Assembly: GCF_014698115.1 (NCBI RefSeq) | Contig: NZ_JACJSJ010000027.1 | Location: 1 to 64,000 of the forward strand | DNA length: 64,000 bases | Source: Nostoc sp. FACHB-973 | GTDB taxonomy: Bacteria; Cyanobacteriota; Cyanobacteriia; Cyanobacteriales; Nostocaceae | Reading direction: 5' to 3' | Shown here: piece after piece, positions 1 to 8,393 of the stretch | Position numbering within the stretch: position 1 is the first letter of the stretch | Layout: every line of letters starts with the position of its first letter | Translations under genes and position numbers: made by a program | The notes under the pieces: generated by a model | Told to the model about the DNA's origin: nothing | Seen by the model: the letters and a program-made list of their open reading frames with translations, nothing else | Database searches by the model: none

Positions 1-263
1 CCCCCCTTAATCCCCTCGATATATTGGGGGAAACAAGAAAAATCCGGTTCCCTCCCCTTTACAAGGGGAGGGTTAGGGTGGGGTGACGCGGTGAGTAACC
101 CTAAGTGAATGAACTCAATATCACCTCTTGACAAGGGTTTCACGTTAAGTTGACACCCATCCACAGCTGTGCTGCCCTACGAATTGTCTGTACTCGACGC
201 AATTGCAAACCGCTATACGCTTAATAATTTAAGTTCTAACTGCTCTCACACTCCCCACACTCC
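1..263. repeat. Repeat-rich leading segment without a gene
   Basis: No convincing coding region is visible here. At 51-71 there is a hairpin with perfect 9-base arms (CCTCCCCTT / AAGGGGAGG), followed by a GTTAGGGTGGGGTG tail; this is the same kind of element as the one near 3123-3192. At about 245-280 there are CACTCCC-type heptamers that run up to the 3' end of the next gene. Confidence 0.5.
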
Positions 264-659
264 CTACTCCCCCACTTCTACAACCAGTTCCTTAACGCGA
301 TCGCGTGGTAAGCCTAATTCTTGACTGAGAGTAGCTTGAAGTTGGCTCATATCGGTGACTGGAAATTCAAATACTATGGTTTTGAGAACTGAGTTACTCG
401 TTTTAACGTTCACCCGTGAAATTCCTTGTTGTGGAATCATTTGCACTTCGATCGCTACTACTCTTTTCATCATCTGCCGTGCCGATTGCGTATCGGCTAG
501 CAGATATTTTTTGGTGACGCGGGAGTGACTTAAAATCCGATCTCCAATAAAGCCGCTTCCCAACCAAAAAACTAGTCCAATCAACGGCAAGGACAACCAA
601 AACACAAAGCCCAGCGATCGCAACACTTGAAAACGTTGAAGTTGCTGCATGGAAGGCAT
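264..659 (-). CDS. Small single-pass membrane protein of unknown function
   Basis: A 131-residue protein I do not recognise. It has one hydrophobic segment at about residues 13-38, followed by a soluble domain rich in beta-forming residues that ends in an acidic tail (VVEVGE). That layout suggests a membrane-anchored protein with one extracytoplasmic or cytoplasmic domain. It is transcribed divergently from the response regulator at 753 with a 93-base gap, so the two probably share a regulatory region and this gene may be a target of, or accessory to, the two-component system. The first ATG was taken; a second ATG three codons later is equally plausible because neither has a clear Shine-Dalgarno sequence. 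Confidence 0.6.
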   Translation of the reverse strand: MPSMQQLQRFQVLRSLGFVFWLSLPLIGLVFWLGSGFIGDRILSHSRVTKKYLLADTQSARQMMKRVVAIEVQMIPQQGISRVNVKTSNSVLKTIVFEFPVTDMSQLQATLSQELGLPRDRVKELVVEVGE

Positions 660-752
660 GAGATAGAATACTTACTGTCAATTCTGTGTTATTATTTCAC
701 CTTAAATCTTAAGCCTATGAAGTAACCAAAGACAGCAAGCTAAGCAAATTGG

Positions 753-1427
753 ATGTTGATCTTACTAGTAGAAGATGACCCATCACAGTTAGAGCCACTG
801 CGAGCAGCATTGTTAAAAGCAGGGCATATAGTAGATGCGTTGACTGATGGTGACACAGCGCAGTGGTTTGTCTTTCGCAAAAACTATGATTTGCTGATTT
901 TAGATTGGATGTTGCCTAAAGTCAGCGGTGTAGAATTGTGTCAAGAATATCGACGGGCGGGTAAAGTGGCTCCCATCCTGATGCTGACGGCGAAAGACAC
1001 CGTTTCAGATAAAGTCAGAGGTTTAGATGCGGGAGCCGATGATTACTTAGTTAAGCCTGTGGATGTGGTGGAGTTATTAGCAAGGGTGCGGGCATTAGGA
1101 AGGCGATCGCCAATGTGGCAAGGAGATATACTTACCCTGGGCGACTTGCAACTTCATTTATCGAATTTGATACTTGAACGTGGTTCCTTAACAACTCAAC
1201 TTTCTAGCCGCGAGTTTCAATTAATGGAATATATGATGCGTCATCCCCGCCAAGTCTTATCTCATGGCCAAATTGAGCAAGCCCTTTGGAATTGGGGAGA
1301 AGAACCCGAAAGTAACGCAGTTACCACCTTAGTTCGCCGTTTACGCCAACGCCTACAAACTATTGGCGTCAAAGATTGGATAGAAACGGTGCATCGCATG
1401 GGGTATCGGTTAAATCCGCCAAATTAG
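753..1427 (+). CDS. OmpR-family response regulator (RppA-like)
   Basis: A 224-residue response regulator of standard OmpR length. Receiver domain residues 1-115 carry the acidic pair (VEDD, residues 7-9), the phospho-acceptor Asp51 (LILDWMLP), Thr79 and the invariant Lys101 (LVKP). Residues about 130-222 form a winged-helix DNA-binding domain ending in the typical HRMGYRLNPP. It is followed 191 bases downstream by its sensor kinase on the same strand, so it is the output of that kinase. The pair resembles RppA/RppB of cyanobacteria (redox or metal responsive in characterised cases), but the exact orthologue cannot be fixed from sequence reading alone. Confidence 0.9.
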   Translation: MLILLVEDDPSQLEPLRAALLKAGHIVDALTDGDTAQWFVFRKNYDLLILDWMLPKVSGVELCQEYRRAGKVAPILMLTAKDTVSDKVRGLDAGADDYLVKPVDVVELLARVRALGRRSPMWQGDILTLGDLQLHLSNLILERGSLTTQLSSREFQLMEYMMRHPRQVLSHGQIEQALWNWGEEPESNAVTTLVRRLRQRLQTIGVKDWIETVHRMGYRLNPPN

Positions 1428-1618
1428 TGGGGGGATGAGGGGGCAGGGGAGGCAGGGGGGGCAGGGGAGGCAGGGGAGGCAGGGGAGGCAGGGCGAGAAA
1501 TAACCAATGCCCAATGCCCAATGCCCAATGACCGATGCCCAATGACCGATGCCCAATGACCGATGCCCAATGACCAATGACTAATGACTAATGACTAATG
1601 ACTAATGACTAATGATGA
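1428..1618. repeat. Heptanucleotide tandem repeats between regulator and kinase genes
   Basis: A purine-rich run of GGGGAGGCA-type units at 1435-1495 is followed by at least fifteen head-to-tail heptamers. They drift gradually from CCCAATG through ACCGATG to ACTAATG (about 1500-1615). This is the short tandemly repeated repetitive (STRR) type known from heterocystous cyanobacteria. The array reaches directly to the ATG of the kinase gene at 1619. Confidence 0.9.
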
Positions 1619-2896
1619 ATGTTTGAACATAGCCGCCGTAATCTTGCTCACTGGTTTGCCCTGTCGATGGGTGGAATTTTGTTTGCGTTTGCTGGGGTGG
1701 GCTACTGTCTGAGTGTGGAAGAACAGTTGCGGGTTTTTGATGACGAACTATTTTCACAAAGTAAAGCTTTTGCTGCCAAAACTGAATACTCGCTTTATCA
1801 AAGTCAATGGCAAAATCAGCGCAGCCAACAAATTCCTCTAGAAAATGGTGCATCGTTGAATGGTGGACTAGTATACGCTCGGTGGTATAACTCTCAGAAA
1901 CAACTGGTGCAGTTTATCGGTTCGTCTACTAATAAACAACTCACAGGTGAACCAGGATTTGAAACCCTGGAAACACCGCTAAATTCAGATTCTCCCACTA
2001 AAACAAGCTGGGTTCGCCAAGTCACACTTCCTGTTTTGTCAGATAAGGAGTTAATTGGCTATTTCCAAACGGCGGTTCCCATGAACTCTCTACGTAGTAG
2101 CCTGAACCAAGCCCGCTTGTTTCTCACTTTGGGGGTTCCTGTTACTTTTGGTGTAATTGGAATCACGGGTTGGTTTTTGGGCGGGTTGGCAATGCGGCCA
2201 AGTCTGCGGGCTTATCAGCAATTGCAGCGATTTACAGCTGATGCTTCTCATGAATTACGGGCACCCGTTGCTACGGTATTGAGTAATGCCCAGGTTGCTT
2301 TAATGCCACCGGAAGATTTATCTGAACAAAGATTGCGATTGCAAAATATTGCCGAAACTGCTAAGTCCATGACTACGCTGATTAATAATCTGCTTTTCCT
2401 GTCCCGTCATAATGGTTCGCTGACGGACACCATATTAAAACCCGTTGATTTGCGCGAAATCTTGAAATCCCTTGCCGAAGATTTCGCGGCTCAGGCTCCC
2501 GCCCAAAACCTCAATTTCAACGCCCAGTTTCCAGAACAACCAGTGATGTTAGAAGCTGATGCCAATTTGCTCAAGCAAGCCGTGATTAATCTACTGACTA
2601 ATGCTTTCAAATACACGCCAGCAGGCGGTAAGGTAGAATTAAATCTTTTTACCCAGTCCCACTGTGCGGTAATTCAAGTTAAAGACAACGGCATTGGCAT
2701 TCCCAGTGCTGATTTACCGCATATCTTCGATCGCTTTTATCGTGTAGATACCGTTCGCTCTCGGCAAACAGGCGGCTTTGGACTCGGACTGGCGATCGCT
2801 CAACAAATTGTGCAAGGATACAATGGGCAAATAACTGTCAAAAGTATAGTTGGTCAAGGTTCAACTTTTCAAATTAACCTTCCCCTGAAACTTTGA
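1619..2896 (+). CDS. Sensor histidine kinase (RppB-like)
   Basis: A 425-residue membrane sensor kinase. Transmembrane segments lie at about residues 11-32 and 168-191, with a sensor loop of roughly 135 residues between them that has no recognised domain. The HisKA dimerisation domain carries the phospho-acceptor His211 in the H box (DASHELRAPV). The HATPase_c domain shows the N box (NLLTNAFKYTP), G1 box (DNGIGIP), F box (FDRFYR) and G2 box (GGFGLGLAI). There is no separate HAMP domain. It is co-oriented with the response regulator at 753. No Shine-Dalgarno sequence precedes the start because heptamer repeats occupy the leader, so translation may depend on coupling or on a repeat-derived site. 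Confidence 0.9.
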   Translation: MFEHSRRNLAHWFALSMGGILFAFAGVGYCLSVEEQLRVFDDELFSQSKAFAAKTEYSLYQSQWQNQRSQQIPLENGASLNGGLVYARWYNSQKQLVQFIGSSTNKQLTGEPGFETLETPLNSDSPTKTSWVRQVTLPVLSDKELIGYFQTAVPMNSLRSSLNQARLFLTLGVPVTFGVIGITGWFLGGLAMRPSLRAYQQLQRFTADASHELRAPVATVLSNAQVALMPPEDLSEQRLRLQNIAETAKSMTTLINNLLFLSRHNGSLTDTILKPVDLREILKSLAEDFAAQAPAQNLNFNAQFPEQPVMLEADANLLKQAVINLLTNAFKYTPAGGKVELNLFTQSHCAVIQVKDNGIGIPSADLPHIFDRFYRVDTVRSRQTGGFGLGLAIAQQIVQGYNGQITVKSIVGQGSTFQINLPLKL

Positions 2897-3233
2897 TTCT
2901 AAAAAATATCAGCAACTAAAGTGTCTTGTTGTCGAACAGCTTTAATAGCTACAGATATTGCAAGTATTGACAATAAATAGAAAATATAAATAAGTTTAAA
3001 AACCACATCTTTCGTAAGGGCACAGCATTGCTGTGCCCCTACAGCACTGTTTTGCAACGCCCAATTTAGACTCAGCAATAGGTGATATCATGTCCGCCTA
3101 ATCACTTATTAAAACCCAAGAACCCCACCCCGCCAAAGCTGCGCTTTGTCTCCCCTCCCCGCTTGCGGGGAGGGGCTGGGGGTGGGGTGCAATGACTGTG
3201 GGAATCATAACTAATTATGCGGACATGATATGA
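2897..3233. repeat. Palindromic intergenic elements
   Basis: No gene is visible. There is a hairpin at 3018-3038 (GGGCACAGC / GCTGTGCCC) with a CCCTACAG tail. A GC-rich element at about 3123-3192 contains the perfect 11-base-arm palindrome CCCCTCCCCGC / GCGGGGAGGGG (3152-3175). It belongs to the same family as the element at 45-86. Confidence 0.8.
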
Positions 3234-3351
3234 TGCATCGACCTGCACCTTAGTTGCATCGACCTGCACCTTAGTTGCATCGACCTGCACCTTTGTTGCA
3301 TCGACCTGCACCTTAGTTGCATCGACCTGCACCTTTGTTGCATCGACTTGT
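3234..3351. repeat. 21-base tandem repeat, five full copies plus a partial one
   Basis: The unit TGCATCGACCTGCACCTTAG plus T starts at 3234, 3255, 3276, 3297 and 3318, with a decayed sixth start at 3339. Copies differ only at an A/T position near the unit end (CTTAGT or CTTTGT). Read on the minus strand in one frame it would encode a VQVDATK heptapeptide repeat, but the open frame has no plausible start signal or domain. I treat it as non-coding intergenic repeat DNA lying just past the diguanylate cyclase stop codon. Confidence 0.9.
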
Positions 3352-3371
3352 AAAAATTAACTTTCTCTAAG

Positions 3372-5162
3372 TTACGTCAAAAGAATACAATAGCGATCGC
3401 GCCCCTGTTGTTTGGCATTGTACAGTGCTTTGTCGGCTGAAGCGATGAGTGTATCTGGCTTGATGTCGCAAGTGGGTATGACACAAGCAATACCCAAACT
3501 AACTGTGACGATATTCTTGATATCAGACTTTGCATGGGGAATGGCGCGATCGTGAATTGCTTGCTGAATATTTTCTCCTACTGTGATTGCTCCTGCTAAG
3601 TCAGTATTGGGTAAGAGTACTGAAAATTCTTCTCCACCGTAACGCGCTACTAAATCAGCAGGACGATAAACTATCTGTTGTACTGTTTGCGCTATTGTGA
3701 TTAGACAATCATCGCCTCCAAGATGACCATAGCAGTCGTTGTAAGATTTGAATTTATCAACATCGAATAAAATCAGTGACAGGGGTTGTTGTTCTCTTGC
3801 AAGGCGTTTCCATTCTGCTTGCAGTCGTCCATCGAAGCAGCGACGGTTAGCCACCTGAGTCAAACCATCTAGATTTACCAGTTGTTCTAGTTTCTGATTT
3901 GCATCTTCTGCTTTTTCTTTAGCAATTACTAATTCTGCTGTTCTCTCCTGCACCCGTTGTTCCAAAGTTTCAAAAGATGTTTGTAACTGAAGTGCCATGT
4001 TGTTAAACGATGCTGCCAGTTGACCTATTTCGTCTTTTGAGCTAAGTTTGGCGCGGATATCTAAGTTACCTGCGGTAAACTGGAAAACTATATTCGTAAG
4101 GTAAATTATTGGCTTTGTTAGCAGTTGCCCAATGGCAAAAGCGATGATTGTCACTACTGAAGCGATAATTGCAAATAGCAACATTGTGTCACGAATTTGC
4201 TTTTCTACAGGTGCTAGGGCAACAGCAAGGGGCTGTGCGAACAACACAGACCAAGGTTTATATTTTAAATGAGCGATCGCAATCAGATTAACCTGATTAC
4301 CTGTTGCATCCAAAGATGTAATTAAATACGACTGTTTATTATCCAATGCTTGCTTAAGTTTTGACTCATTAGTTGCCAATTCTTGCACAGGATAATTAGG
4401 CAAATTCCCTTGCCGTTGCAGTTGATTTACAACGTCCAAAGGCAGAGGTACAATTGATTTAAAAAGCAGATTTGGTGCAGTGCTATGTGCCAGATAAATA
4501 TTATTTTCATCTAAAAGAATAGCAAAAGATTTTGCCCCAGCCCGTTCAGTTTCTCGAGTTACTAACTGCTGGACAACAGTAGCATTGTATGAAACACGCA
4601 ATACACCCAATATATCTCCCTTGGCATTGCGAACCGGACTGCTAAAAAACAGGGTAACAAGGTCAGGAATTATTGGCGATCGCTTCATACTAGAAACAAA
4701 GGATAACCCTGTTTGCAGTGGTTTTTGAAAATAATCTTGAACTGATTCATCTTTGCCAATGTTCGATGTATACGTATCCAATACATTTTTCCCGTTTAAG
4801 TCGAGCAAAGCATAAGAGAGAACATTGAGCATATCTTTGCGACTCAGACGAATTAATGTTTCTATCGCCAATTGCATTTCGGGGCTGTCATCTCGCTCTT
4901 TTGGATTTAGACTGAGGTAGCGTGCCGAACCTGGTAAAATCGCCTCTACACGCACGGCATTGAGATTTCCATCAATAAAGGCATCTATTCTGTTAGCGGT
5001 TTCGTTAGCTGCCGCAGATAGGGCTTGTCGGGCGTTTTCAGTTAGTGCTTTTTCAGTTGTCTGTTTGTTGATAAATGCCAATAACAGCAAAGGAATCAAA
5101 GCAACAATCAGAAACGAGGCGATCAACTTTCTACGGATGCCGCCCAAAAGATGATGCTGCAT
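3372..5162 (-). CDS. Membrane diguanylate cyclase with Cache-type sensor, HAMP and GGDEF domains
   Basis: A 596-residue protein that would make cyclic di-GMP from two GTP. Membrane segments at about residues 13-31 and 327-348 flank a roughly 295-residue extracytoplasmic sensor region that looks like a double Cache domain. A HAMP linker follows (about 349-400), then a coiled coil and the GGDEF domain (about 430-595). The active-site motif is GGEEF (509-513), a competent variant. An RxxD inhibitory site (Arg500, Asp503) sits five residues upstream, so product feedback inhibition is expected. The start lies 9 bases after the stop codon of the solute-binding lipoprotein at 5172, and co-transcription is very likely. 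The sensed ligand may therefore relate to whatever that lipoprotein binds (inference). Confidence 0.92.
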   Translation of the reverse strand: MQHHLLGGIRRKLIASFLIVALIPLLLLAFINKQTTEKALTENARQALSAAANETANRIDAFIDGNLNAVRVEAILPGSARYLSLNPKERDDSPEMQLAIETLIRLSRKDMLNVLSYALLDLNGKNVLDTYTSNIGKDESVQDYFQKPLQTGLSFVSSMKRSPIIPDLVTLFFSSPVRNAKGDILGVLRVSYNATVVQQLVTRETERAGAKSFAILLDENNIYLAHSTAPNLLFKSIVPLPLDVVNQLQRQGNLPNYPVQELATNESKLKQALDNKQSYLITSLDATGNQVNLIAIAHLKYKPWSVLFAQPLAVALAPVEKQIRDTMLLFAIIASVVTIIAFAIGQLLTKPIIYLTNIVFQFTAGNLDIRAKLSSKDEIGQLAASFNNMALQLQTSFETLEQRVQERTAELVIAKEKAEDANQKLEQLVNLDGLTQVANRRCFDGRLQAEWKRLAREQQPLSLILFDVDKFKSYNDCYGHLGGDDCLITIAQTVQQIVYRPADLVARYGGEEFSVLLPNTDLAGAITVGENIQQAIHDRAIPHAKSDIKNIVTVSLGIACVIPTCDIKPDTLIASADKALYNAKQQGRDRYCILLT

Positions 5163-5171
5163 GGCTTTAAA

Positions 5172-6152
5172 CTAAGAGGGAGGGTTCAAAAAGGAAGAAT
5201 TGAACAAACTTTTTAGCTCAGGAATGCGCGTCACGTTTCCCGAACGAATAAAAAAGTCTGCATATATCTTGGCAGTTTTGTAGATGGAGGTAGGGTTGCC
5301 AGATTGAAATAATTTTTGATTTTCAGCTAAATCAGTTAGGTTTACTCCCTCCAGAGAAAGTGTATTGCTGGGAATTTTTAACGCTTTGCTGACGATCGCG
5401 TTTCCTTCCTGAACATTTGCCCTCCAGTAGCTTGCGGCTTGCAACCATCCTCGCACAAATGCACGAACGTCTCCGGGGCGATCGCGGATTGTATCATTGC
5501 GAAAGATAATCATATCTAAAATCAAGCCAGGGGTTTGTTTACTGGTAAATAGGATGTGTCCCCCTAATTTAATCGCTTCAGAAAGATGGGGTTGCCAAGT
5601 GTGTCCGGCTTGAATAACATTATTTTTCAGGCCTTGAGGAATTTCTAAAGCCTCTAATTTAACCAATTTCACATCATCGCTGGTGAAGTTGGAACTTTTC
5701 AACATCTCAGTCACGAAAACTTCGCTAAAACCGCCTAGATTTGCACCTAGCTTTTTCCCTTGCAAGTCAGCGACACTTTTTATTTGTGGTTGGGCGACTA
5801 CTACATCTGCTCCTGTTGATTCATCTATAACCAGCACGCCTTGTATATCAGGATTTGTGGCACTCAAGATGATAAAACTTCCCAAGGACGCTGTAATACC
5901 ATCATACTTACCCGCACTGAAATTTGCTCTTTCCAATTGGGTGTATCGTTTATAAATTAGTTCAACATCTACACCTTGGGCTTTGAAGAATCCTTTTTCT
6001 TGAGCAATGATGCCTGGATACTCTCCAATAAAAGATGCAAATTGTACTTTCAAGAGAGGGCGTTTTAATTCGGTCGGTGATGAAGCATAACAAGCAAATA
6101 GTAAACAGGCGGTAATGAGGAAAATACTAACGTATCTGAATAGTTTAAACAT
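5172..6152 (-). CDS. SsuA/NMT1-type substrate-binding lipoprotein
   Basis: A 326-residue periplasmic solute-binding protein of the nitrate/sulfonate/taurine (NMT1/SsuA) type. The N-terminus is a lipoprotein signal with lipobox LFAC, so Cys21 would be lipidated. The body shows family landmarks: EKGFFKAQGVDVELIY near the start, ADLQGKKLGANLGG in the middle, and a C-terminal helical region. No permease or ATPase gene is adjacent. Instead the next gene, 9 bases downstream, is a Cache-GGDEF diguanylate cyclase. The protein may therefore deliver a ligand to a sensor rather than to a transporter, or it may supply an unlinked ABC transporter. The substrate cannot be named from sequence. Confidence 0.82.
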   Translation of the reverse strand: MFKLFRYVSIFLITACLLFACYASSPTELKRPLLKVQFASFIGEYPGIIAQEKGFFKAQGVDVELIYKRYTQLERANFSAGKYDGITASLGSFIILSATNPDIQGVLVIDESTGADVVVAQPQIKSVADLQGKKLGANLGGFSEVFVTEMLKSSNFTSDDVKLVKLEALEIPQGLKNNVIQAGHTWQPHLSEAIKLGGHILFTSKQTPGLILDMIIFRNDTIRDRPGDVRAFVRGWLQAASYWRANVQEGNAIVSKALKIPSNTLSLEGVNLTDLAENQKLFQSGNPTSIYKTAKIYADFFIRSGNVTRIPELKSLFNSSFLNPPS

Positions 6153-6257
6153 AGAATATTTGATATTTTTGAGTCACTTTTGATGAAATATCTAACTAAA
6201 TCAACTATGTATTCAAATTGACGGTTAAATTTTATTAAATATTGATTAGTATTGTAG

Positions 6258-6286
6258 GGTGCGTTAGAACTTCGTTCTAACGCACC
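6258..6286. repeat. Perfect 13-base-arm hairpin
   Basis: GGTGCGTTAGAAC and GTTCTAACGCACC are exact reverse complements separated by TTC. The flanks extend the symmetry (TAGGGT on the left, ACCCTA on the right with two mismatched bases). It lies in the upstream region of the lipoprotein gene at 5172-6152, 106 bases before its start codon, and has no T-run. Confidence 0.85.
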
Positions 6287-6347
6287 AAACCCTAAATATT
6301 TCGCCAGTGTATCAAAAATCGTATGTTCTCCTAAGAAAATGCAGTTT

Positions 6348-6461
6348 TATAGCGGTTCCCATTCACATGGGGTACAACATGATATCGCTAGGCGTAGGGG
6401 CACGGCACTGCCGTGCGTGCCCCTACAGGTGTACCTTATTAGGTCAGGAAACGCTATATTT
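6348..6461 (-). mobile_element. MITE-like palindromic element, copy A
   Basis: The reverse complement of this stretch matches 53959-54048 over most of its length: a TATAGCGTTTCC start, a GACCT box, a GTAGGGGCACGGCA / TGCCGTGCCCCTAC core palindrome, then CGCCTAG, GATAT and GTTGTACC and a TGAATGG end. Two related copies in opposite orientation, no coding capacity and strong internal symmetry indicate a miniature mobile repeat family. Confidence 0.75.
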
Positions 6462-6516
6462 CACCCTTGCCATAGGTGCGCCTTCGTTGGAGACTCAGAT
6501 TAAACAACCAGAAGCA

Positions 6517-6557
6517 GAAAATAAAATTCCCCCAGATCCAAAAAAATCTGAGGGGAA
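6517..6557 (-). terminator. Rho-independent terminator for the crtO-like gene
   Basis: Read on the minus strand, TTCCCCTCAGAT pairs with ATCTGGGGGAA (arms 6546-6557 and 6527-6537) around an A/T-rich loop, and a TTTTATTTT tract follows immediately. It lies 37 bases beyond the stop codon of the carotenoid ketolase gene and is correctly oriented to end its transcript. Confidence 0.8.
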
Positions 6558-6593
6558 GTAAGCGTGATAATACTATTTGATCTACATTGCGAT

Positions 6594-8288
6594 TTAAATA
6601 ATCCCAAATACTGACCCGACAGTAGACTTAATCGAATCCCGTGCATCCTTCAAAGTTTGGCTGATGGGATGCTTTGCCTGTAAAAATACACGCGCACAAT
6701 TGCGTCCCGGCATTCCGGAAATGGAACCGCCTGGATGAGTTCCTGCACCAGTCAGAAACAAGTTGTCAATTGGGGTTTTGTAGTTCGCTATTTCGGGCAA
6801 GGGACGGAAAAATACCATTTGATCTAAGGTCATGTCAACATGGTAATAATTCCCTTTGTATGCACCTAATCTTTCTCCGAGTTCTGCTGGACTTTCTACA
6901 CGACGGGCGATAGTTGCATTTTTCACGTTGGGTGCATAGTTCGCTAACTTATCAATCACCCTGTCTGCAACTTTGTTTTTCAATTCATCTGTCCAACCCG
7001 TACCCTTTAAACCTGTGCCTTCTGCACCAGCAATTTGATAAGGGGCGAAAAACTCAATCCACAGAGTATGTTTGCCTGATGGTGCTAATGTCGGGTCTAA
7101 GTAGCTAGGCATCACCACGTACATTGATGGGTCAGCATCGGGTATCTCTCCCAAGGTACATTTACTATGAGCCTGTTCTACATGAGCCACGGAATCTGCA
7201 ATTAAAATAGATCCAACAAGATATTCGTCTTTGTGCGCGTGGTAGGGAAACCGCAGTGGTTCGTTCAAAGCCAAATCAATCTTGAGGATAGTTTCGTTGT
7301 TGTTAACGATGCGGCGTTCTAATCTTTCCCATAACTCAGAATCGACTCCATCAACTTCGCTTTTATCAGTCATTTGTAAGAACAACCGCTTAGCATCGAT
7401 ATTAGAAATCACCCCGTGTTTGGCACGATATTCTGTACCACCCGCCACTCGCACACCTACAGCTTTGCCATCATCAATTAAAACTTTTTCCACATGCTGA
7501 TCTGTGAGAATAACGCCACCTTTACTTTTGACTAAATTCACCAAAGCTTGCACAAGTGCGCCAGTCCCGCCGCGGGGTCTCGCCATCCCTGGATTATGAC
7601 GCATTGCCATCATAATTGCACCAATGGCAAGGGTTTTTTGTGATGGCGGCGCACCAAGTTCCGATGCTAACCTTGCTAGTGGGGCTTTGAGAAATTCTGA
7701 ATCAAACCACTCATTAAGTAAATCTTCACCGCTGGTTAACATGTTGCGAATAAAGTCCAGCGTTTTGTTTGGGGAACCAATAACAGAAAATAAATCTTTC
7801 AGTTTTGTGATGTCATAGTTCCCAACGATGTCTATAATTGACTTCGGCGGTGCATTAAACATGGGAATCATTGCACCCAAAGCCCTTTGCCAGTAGTCGG
7901 TAAATTCTGCGTATTTTTTAGCATCGCGATCGCTATAACGAGCGATTTCTGCACAAGTCTTTTCTACTGACTTATGTCCTAAGAAATATTTTCCATCAGG
8001 ATGGGGACAGAAAACAACTGGATCGCACTCTAAATAATGCAAGCCATATTTCTCTAATTCTAATTCTTCAACAACTGGCCCTAAGTGAATAAACTCATGG
8101 TCAATAGCGCATAAGTTAAATTTAAATCCAGGAGCTTCTTGTGGTAAACATTCTTCAGTTGTTGCTGCACCGCCTGGAACGGAACGCTTTTCTAGTAATA
8201 GGACACTATAACCAGCTTTCAATAAATAAGCGGCACAAACTAGCCCATTGTGTCCAGCACCAATCAGCACAACATCATACTCTTGCAT
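6594..8288 (-). CDS. crtO: CrtO-type beta-carotene ketolase (FAD-dependent)
   Basis: A 564-residue FAD-dependent oxidoreductase of the phytoene-desaturase superfamily. The N-terminal dinucleotide-binding motif is GAGHNGLVCAAYLLKAGY, followed by LLLEKRSVPGGAATTEE. The C-terminal FAD-contact motif is LFLTGAGTHPGGSISGMPG. Length and these motifs fit the cyanobacterial CrtO family, which introduces 4-keto groups into beta-carotene to give echinenone or canthaxanthin at the membrane. An alternative is a related uncharacterised carotenoid oxidoreductase of the same superfamily. It is monocistronic by appearance, with its own terminator downstream and a 105-base gap upstream to the DUF2993 gene. Confidence 0.78.
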   Translation of the reverse strand: MQEYDVVLIGAGHNGLVCAAYLLKAGYSVLLLEKRSVPGGAATTEECLPQEAPGFKFNLCAIDHEFIHLGPVVEELELEKYGLHYLECDPVVFCPHPDGKYFLGHKSVEKTCAEIARYSDRDAKKYAEFTDYWQRALGAMIPMFNAPPKSIIDIVGNYDITKLKDLFSVIGSPNKTLDFIRNMLTSGEDLLNEWFDSEFLKAPLARLASELGAPPSQKTLAIGAIMMAMRHNPGMARPRGGTGALVQALVNLVKSKGGVILTDQHVEKVLIDDGKAVGVRVAGGTEYRAKHGVISNIDAKRLFLQMTDKSEVDGVDSELWERLERRIVNNNETILKIDLALNEPLRFPYHAHKDEYLVGSILIADSVAHVEQAHSKCTLGEIPDADPSMYVVMPSYLDPTLAPSGKHTLWIEFFAPYQIAGAEGTGLKGTGWTDELKNKVADRVIDKLANYAPNVKNATIARRVESPAELGERLGAYKGNYYHVDMTLDQMVFFRPLPEIANYKTPIDNLFLTGAGTHPGGSISGMPGRNCARVFLQAKHPISQTLKDARDSIKSTVGSVFGII

Positions 8289-8393
8289 AGTTGTTACTTT
8301 GAAATTAAGTAGCTTTATAAAGCTTAAAAAACTTTTGGAAAATTTAAATCACCCATGAGTAACAAAAATTATCTTTAATTAGTGCCAATACTA

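Noticed and set aside
3102-3332. Minus-strand frame encoding VQVDATK repeats
   Set aside because: Comes entirely from the 21-base tandem repeat and a palindromic element; no start signal and the rest reads as repeat DNA.
1428-3351. CRISPR array in the repeat-rich stretches
   Set aside because: Repeats are head-to-tail without unique spacers, and no cas genes are present.
6307-6561. An 84-codon plus-strand frame
   Set aside because: Covers a MITE-like element and the terminator hairpin; no ribosome binding site or homology.
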